Notes under the pieces: model-generated
Seen by the model: the letters and a program-made list of their open reading frames with translations, nothing else
Told to the model about the DNA's origin: nothing
Databases searched by the model: none
Position numbers and translations under genes: made by a program
Assembly (NCBI RefSeq): GCF_006274605.1
Contig: NZ_CP040846.1
Coordinates: 1 to 64,000, forward strand
Direction: 5' to 3'
Source: Thermococcus indicus
GTDB taxonomy: Archaea > Methanobacteriota_B > Thermococci > Thermococcales > Thermococcaceae
Length of the DNA stretch: 64,000 nt
Shown: piece after piece, positions 58,719 to 64,000 of the stretch
Layout of the letters: each line of letters opens with the position of its first letter
Position numbering within the stretch: position 1 is the stretch's first letter

Positions 58719-58806
58719 CCATTTATAAAAATTTAGCCAATTCATAATTGAGATTTCGGGAAAATAGGCCCGAATAGGGTTTAAAACCTAAAGTTGAGGT
58801 GGGAAA
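58719..58806 (+). promoter_or_regulatory. TATA box and leader of the second hydrogenase operon
   Basis: CATTTATAAAA (58719-58729) is a good TATA box; the predicted start near 58750 leaves a leader of about 57 nt. The leader contains a second exact SurR motif GTTTAAAACCTAAAGTT (58779-58795) next to the ribosome site GAGGTGG, and resembles the leader of mbh (50187-50246). Confidence 0.6.
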
Positions 58807-59310
58807 ATGGGGTTTGCCGCACCGTTCCTGTGGTCCCTTATCGTCTATCTGCTCCTCACAGCGGGTTCCGGCAATGTCATCGCCTGGAGCCCCGGGGAGC
58901 TGGTTGCAGGGATAGTAATAGCGGCCATCATCGGCTACGCCACAAAGGACGTCATGGACGAAAAGGTGGGCTACTTCTTCAGCCCAAGGAGATGGTTACT
59001 CCTAATAATCTACGCCATAGGGCCGTTCTTCTTCGCCATGGCCAAGGCGAACATTGACGTCGCCTACCGCGTCATAACCGGCAAGATAAGACCGGGGATA
59101 GTCAAGATATCCCCGGACCTGACCAGGGATGAGAGCAGGACTCTCCTGGCCAACTCGATAACACTGACCCCTGGAACCTTCACGCTGGAGATAGACGAAG
59201 AAGGCAACTTCTACGTTCACTGGATAAACGTGCCGCCCGGAAAGGAGAAGCCCACCCCGGAGGAGCTGTGCGGGTACCTTCCAAAATGGGCAAGGAGGAT
59301 TGGAGAATGA
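58807..59310 (+). CDS. MbhA/MrpE paralogue, second hydrogenase operon
   Basis: A 167-residue MrpE-type protein, closely similar to MbhA at 50247: GELVAGIVIAAIIGYATKDV and NSITLTPGTFTLEIDEEGNFYVHWINV. First gene of a second Mbh-type operon. ATG 58807 follows GAGGTGGGAAA. The downstream order (E, F, G, D, E', B, C, D', I, J, K) is the same as in mbh. Confidence 0.9.
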   Translation: MGFAAPFLWSLIVYLLLTAGSGNVIAWSPGELVAGIVIAAIIGYATKDVMDEKVGYFFSPRRWLLLIIYAIGPFFFAMAKANIDVAYRVITGKIRPGIVKISPDLTRDESRTLLANSITLTPGTFTLEIDEEGNFYVHWINVPPGKEKPTPEELCGYLPKWARRIGE

Positions 59311-59609
59311 CGGTCGATGGGGCATTCATGTGGGCGCTGATACTGCTGCTGTTCTCGGCCATGCTGACGCTCATAAGGCTTCTTGCGGGGCCAACGATTC
59401 CGGACAGGGCGGTGGCCCTTGATTCCATGACGACGACAACTGCCGGTGCCATGGTCATCTACGGCGTGGTAACCAGACAGGCGGTTTTCATAGACGTCGC
59501 GCTGGTTTACGCGGTTCTGAGCTACATCGCGACCCTCTACATAGCCCGCTACCTGGTCAAGAAGAGGGTGGGAATTGCATGCGAATGCGAGGAGGGAGAG
59601 GCGGCATGA
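59307..59609 (+). CDS. MbhB/MrpF paralogue
   Basis: A 100-residue protein with three membrane helices; LIRLLAGPTIPDRAVALDSMTT is the MrpF segment. It is about 13 residues longer than MbhB, ending in a tail with two cysteines (IACECEEGEAA). ATG 59307 overlaps the preceding stop and follows GGAGGATTGGAGA. Confidence 0.88.
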   Translation: MTVDGAFMWALILLLFSAMLTLIRLLAGPTIPDRAVALDSMTTTTAGAMVIYGVVTRQAVFIDVALVYAVLSYIATLYIARYLVKKRVGIACECEEGEAA

Positions 59610-59959
59610 TAGAGTGGCTGATAGCGGCATTCCTGGCCATCGGCGTGTTCTTCAACCTTCTGGCCAGCGTTGGCATCCTCCGCTTCCCCGACGTCTACAC
59701 AAGGATACACGCGGCAACCAAGTGCACGACCTTCGGCACGATATTCATAGTCCTGGCCGCCGTCACGTACTCGATATACAGCTACTTCTGGGTGGAGAGG
59801 GACCCATCCTGGATAACCATAGGGATACACTCGGCCCTGGTGGTCATATTCCTGGTGCTCACCAACCCCGTTGGAGCCCACGCCATCGGGAGGGCCGCGA
59901 GGAAGTCGGGCATACGGCCCCACGGGGCGGTTATAGACGAGCTGGAGGGTCGCCTATGA
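59606..59959 (+). CDS. MbhC/MrpG paralogue
   Basis: A 117-residue MrpG-type membrane protein: RFPDVYTRIHAATKCTTFGTIF and TNPVGAHAIGRAAR. ATG 59606 overlaps the preceding stop; an upstream in-frame ATG inside the previous gene is less likely. Part of the sodium/proton module of the second complex. Confidence 0.9.
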   Translation: MIEWLIAAFLAIGVFFNLLASVGILRFPDVYTRIHAATKCTTFGTIFIVLAAVTYSIYSYFWVERDPSWITIGIHSALVVIFLVLTNPVGAHAIGRAARKSGIRPHGAVIDELEGRL

Positions 59960-60219
59960 ACTTCGAGGAGCTCTTCTGGGTGCTTCAGGCCATGGTGGGG
60001 CTGGGGCTTCTGATAGCAGCCATAGCGGCGGTGAGGTTCAAGAACCTGGTCTCAGCCGTCATCGCGATGGCGGTGTTCAGCCTGATACTCTCGCTGGAGT
60101 TCTACATACTGCAGGCACCCGACGTCGCGATAGCGGAGGCGGGAGTTGGAGCGTGCCTCACGACCGCCATGTACCTGCTGGCGATCAAGAAAACCACCGA
60201 CGAGGAGGTGATAGAATGA
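59956..60219 (+). CDS. MbhD paralogue (DUF4040-type)
   Basis: An 87-residue membrane protein with FKNLVSAVIAMAVFSLILSL and LQAPDVAIAEAGVGACL, equivalent to MbhD. Coupled by ATGA overlaps to both neighbours. Confidence 0.9.
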   Translation: MNFEELFWVLQAMVGLGLLIAAIAAVRFKNLVSAVIAMAVFSLILSLEFYILQAPDVAIAEAGVGACLTTAMYLLAIKKTTDEEVIE

Positions 60220-60488
60220 GGAGAGCCCTCGGCCTCTTCGCGTTCATAGGCTTCACGCTGTTCCTCCTCGTGGCCGCGGCGAGCCTCAGGCCCTTCGGTG
60301 AGCCAGTCCACACGGAGATGGACTCCTACTTTATCGAGCATGCACAGGGGGAGGCATCGTCAAACAACGTCGTCACCAGCATAGTCTTCGACTACAGGGG
60401 TTTCGATACCCTCGGAGAGGCCACGGTACTGTTCACCGCTGTTGCGGGCGTGCTGATGGCCCTCAGAAGGAGGGAGGTGAAAGCATGA
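60216..60488 (+). CDS. MbhE paralogue
   Basis: A 90-residue protein with a helix at each end; VTSIVFDYRGFDTLGEATVLFTAVAGVLM is the MbhE motif. ATG 60216 follows GGAGGTGATAGA and overlaps the previous stop. Confidence 0.9.
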   Translation: MRRALGLFAFIGFTLFLLVAAASLRPFGEPVHTEMDSYFIEHAQGEASSNNVVTSIVFDYRGFDTLGEATVLFTAVAGVLMALRRREVKA

Positions 60489-60952
60489 CGACGCTAATCA
60501 TCAAGACAACCACCAGGTACCTGACGGCGCTCATACTGACGTTCGGAGCCTACATCATCCTCCACGGTCACCTTACGCCGGGAGGCGGCTTCCAGGGAGG
60601 AGCCGTCTTCGCCAGCGGCCTGGCACTCCTCATAGTCGCGTGCGAGGACAGGGTGATAAGGGAGCGGTTCAAGAAGGTGCCCTTGAGCGCCTTCGAGAGC
60701 ATCGGCGCCCTCGGCTTTCTGGGAGTGGCCACCCTCGGCTTCATGGGGTACACGTTCTTCAGGAACGTCATAGCCAACAGCAGGTTCCCGCTCTTCGGAG
60801 ACCCGACCCCTCTAGGGATAAACCCCGGCTACCTAAACACGGGCGGAACGCTGCCGTACATGAACATATTCGTCGGAACGAAGGTTTTGGCCGGATTAAC
60901 CAGCATAATCCTGGTGTTCTACCTCCTCCTGGGGGTGAGGAAGGATGAATAA
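60485..60952 (+). CDS. MbhF/MrpB paralogue
   Basis: A 155-residue protein with four membrane helices and the MrpB motif HGHLTPGGGFQGGAVFASGL. The DNA over this motif is nearly identical to that in mbhF (51927), suggesting gene conversion or strong constraint. Coupled to neighbours by short overlaps. Confidence 0.9.
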   Translation: MTTLIIKTTTRYLTALILTFGAYIILHGHLTPGGGFQGGAVFASGLALLIVACEDRVIRERFKKVPLSAFESIGALGFLGVATLGFMGYTFFRNVIANSRFPLFGDPTPLGINPGYLNTGGTLPYMNIFVGTKVLAGLTSIILVFYLLLGVRKDE

Positions 60953-61310
60953 CGTGATTCTAGTCAACCTCCCCTTCATAGTCGTGGCGCTCCTGCTGGC
61001 GGTGGGGTTCTACACGATAGGATTCAAGAGGAACCTCATCAAGGTCGTCATAGGCATTGAAATCCTTGAGGGAGCCGTCAACCTGTTTCTAATAGCCCTT
61101 GGCTACGTTAAAGGCGCCTACGCTCCGATATACACCATGGCACCGAAGGATGCGGTCAACAACATGGTTCTGCCGACGCCTCAGGCACTCACTCTGACGA
61201 GCATCGTCATAGGTGTCGCCGTCTCGGCCCTGATGCTGGCCTTCGCCGTCAACATCTACCACCACTACGGAACCCTTGACGTTACAAAGGTCAGGAGGCT
61301 GAAAGGATGA
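60945..61310 (+). CDS. MbhG/MrpC paralogue
   Basis: A 121-residue three-helix protein of the MrpC/NuoK class: FKRNLIKVVIGIEILEGAVNLFLIALGY with the buried Glu, and PTPQALTLTSIVIGVAVSALML. The start overlaps the previous gene by 8 nt and follows GGGGGTGAGGA. Confidence 0.9.
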   Translation: MNNVILVNLPFIVVALLLAVGFYTIGFKRNLIKVVIGIEILEGAVNLFLIALGYVKGAYAPIYTMAPKDAVNNMVLPTPQALTLTSIVIGVAVSALMLAFAVNIYHHYGTLDVTKVRRLKG

Positions 61311-62860
61311 TCGAGCACCTGCCTGCACTCATGATAGCCGTGCCCCTCTTCGGGGCGTTCGTGGCTCCCCTGCTGAAGAAAAAGGGCAGTGCTCCAGCAG
61401 TCTGGGCGGTGATAATCACCGGCGTGACGCTGGGGATGGCGCTCCTCCTCGTCAGGGAGGTGCTCGCCCAGGGAATGATGGTGTACGTCTTCGGGGCGGA
61501 CAAGCCGACCCTCGTTCTGCCCTCCGGATACAGGGTTCCGATAAGGATAATATTCGAGGTCGACGCGATAGGGGCCTTCATGGCGCTCTCCGCAACGCTC
61601 ATGAGCTTCATCGGAGCGATGTACTCCTACAGCCATGTGAGGAACGAGACGGGCCTTGAGAAGTACTACGCGTTGCTTCTCCTCCTCGAGGTCGGAATCC
61701 TCGGCATGGTCCTGACGGGAGACCTGTTCAACCTCTTCGTGTTCCTTGAGATAGCCGGAATAGCCGGTTCAGCGCTTGTCGGCTTCAGGAACTATCGCGG
61801 TGAGGCAAGCGAGGCCGGAATCAAGTACCTCATAGTCAGCGCAATCGCTTCGCTGATGGTGCTGTTCTCAATCGGCCTGCTCTACGGCCAGTACGGAAAC
61901 CTCAACATAGCCTACCTGAGCACCCAGATAGGGTTCAACACCGTTGACGTAATCGCCCTAGGAATACTCTTCACGTCCTTCGCGATGAAGTGCGGTTCGG
62001 TGCCGACGCACCACTGGGTTCCAGACGCGTACACCGAGGTCCCCTCGGGAATCAACCCCACGCTGCTGGTGGCGACCTACGCGAGCCTCTACGCCCTCTT
62101 CAGGGTGAGCTTCAGCCTCTTCGGAAAGGTCAGCTCGGGAATGAGCAGCGTCGGCTGGATAATGTGCGTCCTCGGAGTGCTCACAATGTTCATCGGCGTT
62201 ACGATGGCCCTCGTCCAGAAGGACGTCAAGAGGCTCATGAGCTACCACGCGATTTCGCAGACAGGCTACATGCTCCTCGGAGTCGGCGTTGGTCTGGCAG
62301 TCCTCAACGACCCGGCAAAGCTCGCCGCCTTTGGAAGGGACGCCATGGCCGGAGGTATATTCCACATAATCAACCACATCATCTACAAGAGCCTCCTCCT
62401 CATGACCGCGGGAGCGCTGTTCTACGTGACCGGAACGAGGAATCTCAACGAGATGGGCGGCTTAGCCAGGAAGATGCCCTACACCACGATAGCCTTCATA
62501 GTCGGTGCCGCGGCAATATCGGGAATTCCGCCCTTCAACGGCTTCGCGAGCAAATTCCTCATCTACGAGACGTCCTACCAGCTGAGCCCGATATTCGCGA
62601 TATTCGCAATGGTCACCAGCGTGCTGACGCTGGCTTCGTTCGTCAAGGTATTCGCTTCAGCCTTCCTCGGACCGCCGGTCAAGAAGTACGAGGAGGTAAA
62701 GGAGGTCCCAAGGAGCATGGTGGTGGCGATGCTCATCCTGGCGGCGCTGTGTCTGCTCTTCGGTCTGTTCCCGAACGTGGTGCTGGACAAGCTGGTGTAC
62801 CCGGCAGTTGACGCGCTGCTGAAGCTGGGCAGCTACCAGACGTGGGGTGGTATACTATGA
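61307..62860 (+). CDS. MbhH/MrpD paralogue
   Basis: A 517-residue, 14-helix antiporter-like subunit with GLEKYYALLLLLEVGILGMVLTGDLFNLFVFLEIAG holding the key Glu, and IINHIIYKSLLLMTAGALFYV. Only one MrpD-type subunit is present in the operon and it is followed by an MbhI-like gene, which argues against a sulfane reductase (which has two). Confidence 0.92.
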   Translation: MIEHLPALMIAVPLFGAFVAPLLKKKGSAPAVWAVIITGVTLGMALLLVREVLAQGMMVYVFGADKPTLVLPSGYRVPIRIIFEVDAIGAFMALSATLMSFIGAMYSYSHVRNETGLEKYYALLLLLEVGILGMVLTGDLFNLFVFLEIAGIAGSALVGFRNYRGEASEAGIKYLIVSAIASLMVLFSIGLLYGQYGNLNIAYLSTQIGFNTVDVIALGILFTSFAMKCGSVPTHHWVPDAYTEVPSGINPTLLVATYASLYALFRVSFSLFGKVSSGMSSVGWIMCVLGVLTMFIGVTMALVQKDVKRLMSYHAISQTGYMLLGVGVGLAVLNDPAKLAAFGRDAMAGGIFHIINHIIYKSLLLMTAGALFYVTGTRNLNEMGGLARKMPYTTIAFIVGAAAISGIPPFNGFASKFLIYETSYQLSPIFAIFAMVTSVLTLASFVKVFASAFLGPPVKKYEEVKEVPRSMVVAMLILAALCLLFGLFPNVVLDKLVYPAVDALLKLGSYQTWGGIL

Positions 62861-63210
62861 CGTGGATTGAGAGCCTTACGCTGAACTCGCCGTCGGGCTT
62901 CTGGAACCCGATAGTCTGGCTGGCGTTCCTCATCGTCTTCGCGCTCATCGGCTACCTAATCTACTCCCGCGGAAACAGGAGCTACAAGCCGAACACCGAC
63001 CAGGTGAAACCCTTCCTGAGCGGCAACGAGGTTGAGGACGTGGAGGAAATCCGCGTAAGGGCGGGGGACATATACTGGGGCTTCATCGAGGCGCTCAAGG
63101 GCTACTACAACGCCCTCATGAGAATGCACACCGGAGACGTCAGGGACTACATCCTCTGGTACCTCGGGCTCGGTGCCGTGATCCTGTTCGTCCTCGTGGG
63201 GGGTGTGTGA
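62857..63210 (+). CDS. MbhI paralogue
   Basis: A 117-residue protein with a helix at each end and a soluble middle (KPFLSGNEVEDVEEIRVRAGDIYWGFIEAL), equivalent to MbhI. ATG 62857 overlaps the previous stop; its presence marks the operon as Mbh-type. Confidence 0.88.
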   Translation: MTWIESLTLNSPSGFWNPIVWLAFLIVFALIGYLIYSRGNRSYKPNTDQVKPFLSGNEVEDVEEIRVRAGDIYWGFIEALKGYYNALMRMHTGDVRDYILWYLGLGAVILFVLVGGV

Positions 63211-63657
63211 ATGGGGAAGCTGACCAACTTTAAACGCTCCCTCTGGGTTTTCCATGCCTCTGGAGGGAGCTGTAACGCCTGCGATATCGAGATCATAGCC
63301 GCGTTGACGCCGCGCTACGACGTGGAGCGCTTTGGAATCAAACTCGTCGGAAGCCCAAGGCACGCGGATGTGCTCCTCGTTACCGGAGCCATTCCAAGGG
63401 ACTTCGCAGATAAGCTGAGGCGCATATACGAGCAGATGCCCGACCCGAAGGCGGTCGTTGTCATAGGCTGTTGCGGAACCAGCGGGGGAGTGTTCTACGA
63501 CTCCTACAACATAGCCGGCCCGATAGACGAGATAATCCCCGTGGACGTCTACGTTCCCGGCTGCCCCCCGAGGCCCGAGGCGATAATAGACGGCGTTGTG
63601 AAGGCCTGGCTTAAGATAGAGAAGCTGGAAAAGGAGCTGGAGGGGAAGAAAGGATGA
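63211..63657 (+). CDS. MbhJ-like hydrogenase small subunit
   Basis: A 148-residue NuoB-type subunit. Cluster cysteines are in GGSCNACDIE, IGCCGTSGG and VPGCPPRPE. It lacks the 35-residue N-terminal extension of MbhJ, and its second cysteine motif is GCC rather than GAC. The catalytic subunit lies beyond the window edge, so the electron acceptor is not known. Confidence 0.9.
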   Translation: MGKLTNFKRSLWVFHASGGSCNACDIEIIAALTPRYDVERFGIKLVGSPRHADVLLVTGAIPRDFADKLRRIYEQMPDPKAVVVIGCCGTSGGVFYDSYNIAGPIDEIIPVDVYVPGCPPRPEAIIDGVVKAWLKIEKLEKELEGKKG

Positions 63658-64000
63658 GGGAACCAATGAGCGTGGAAGAGGTCCTCAAGAGGCTCCAGGA
63701 GGCGCTCGGTGAGGCCTTGCTCTCCCACGAGGTCAGGGAGTACACGATGGGCGTCAGGAGGAAGAGGACGTACAGGGAGCTCTGGATAGAGATAGACCCG
63801 AAGGCCTTCAGGAGAGCCGTCGAAGTCATGTTCGAGCTTGACTACCCGCACCTGCACTTCATAACCGGAGAGGATGACGGAGGCGACTCCCTGAGGATGG
63901 TCTACTCCTTCGGCCTGTTCTGGGCCATTCCCTGGGGGGAGCTCAGCGTCACCATGCGCTTCAACCTTCCGAAGGATAGCCTAGTCCTGCCGACGATAAC
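63654..64000 (+). CDS. MbhK-like NuoC-type subunit (cut by window edge)
   Basis: The first 115 codons, starting MREPMSVEEVLKRLQEAL, with RELWIEIDPKAFRRAVEVMFELDYPHLHFITGEDDGGD in outline: a NuoC-type fold diverged from MbhK. ATG 63654 overlaps the preceding stop. The frame is open to the last base, so the C-terminus and any following L, M and N genes are outside the window. Confidence 0.88.
   Translation, partial: MREPMSVEEVLKRLQEALGEALLSHEVREYTMGVRRKRTYRELWIEIDPKAFRRAVEVMFELDYPHLHFITGEDDGGDSLRMVYSFGLFWAIPWGELSVTMRFNLPKDSLVLPTI

Noticed and set aside
58807-64000. Sulfane reductase (Mbx/Mbs) operon
   Set aside because: That operon type has two MrpD-like subunits and no MbhI; here a single MrpD-like gene is followed by an MbhI-like gene, as in Mbh.

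Overview
The window is chromosomal DNA of a hyperthermophilic euryarchaeon, almost certainly a Thermococcus species. The evidence is a dense GC-rich gene layout with GGAGGTGA-type ribosome sites, archaeal TATA/BRE promoters often 25-30 bp from a start codon, an intein-bearing tetraether-synthase-type radical SAM gene, DUF2139 and DUF531 genes typical of Thermococcales, archaeal tRNA-Tyr and tRNA-His genes, and two large membrane-bound hydrogenase-type operons preceded by matches to the SurR operator.

Layout. 1-3.4 kb: radical SAM enzyme with a homing-endonuclease intein, plus a small partner. 3.7-9.1 kb: chemoreceptor, DUF2139 protein, LrgAB-like membrane pair, Tfx regulator. 9.1-15.9 kb: tRNA-Tyr, HicBA, aldolase, UPF0147, CobO, an AT-rich island with an EVE-like/PD-(D/E)XK protein and a broken tail gene, tRNA-His, Taw3, DUF3800, lipoate ligase. 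15.9-16.8 kb: a gene-free array of short perfect hairpins. 16.8-30.8 kb: signal peptidase, DUF531, helical-repeat protein, dipeptidase, VapB with a VapC stub, methyltransferase, a three-gene membrane operon rich in OB folds, a prolyl-oligopeptidase-family peptidase, a RIO-like kinase and a stand-alone Lrp sensor domain.

30.9-41.5 kb (all on the minus strand) is the most striking region. A SPASM radical SAM peptide maturase is followed by two tiny overlooked Cys-rich peptide genes, with ABC-2 transporter modules on both sides and a DppBC-type permease pair downstream. The peptides (51 and 54 aa) share the start MFKKLN, and from residue 17 onward every Cys is followed by an Asp 3-5 residues later. 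This is the pattern expected for Cys-Asp thioether peptides (ranthipeptides). It looks like a complete archaeal RiPP biosynthesis and export locus.

41.5-49.9 kb: phosphate transporter with its PhoU-like partner, a lipoprotein phosphoesterase, a cupin, then a signal peptidase/DUF2341/small secreted protein cluster resembling a donor-strand (TasA/AbpA-like) filament system, an MtaB-type tRNA methylthiotransferase and a TRAM protein. 50.2-58.5 kb: complete 14-gene mbh operon (energy-conserving NiFe hydrogenase with an Mrp-type sodium/proton antiporter module), interrupted between mbhK and mbhL by a 173-bp palindromic insertion. 58.8-64.0 kb: a second, paralogous Mbh-type operon, cut by the window edge within its K gene. 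Both operons carry SurR-type motifs upstream of the promoter and again in a conserved leader of about 58 nt, so both are probably tuned to sulfur/redox state.
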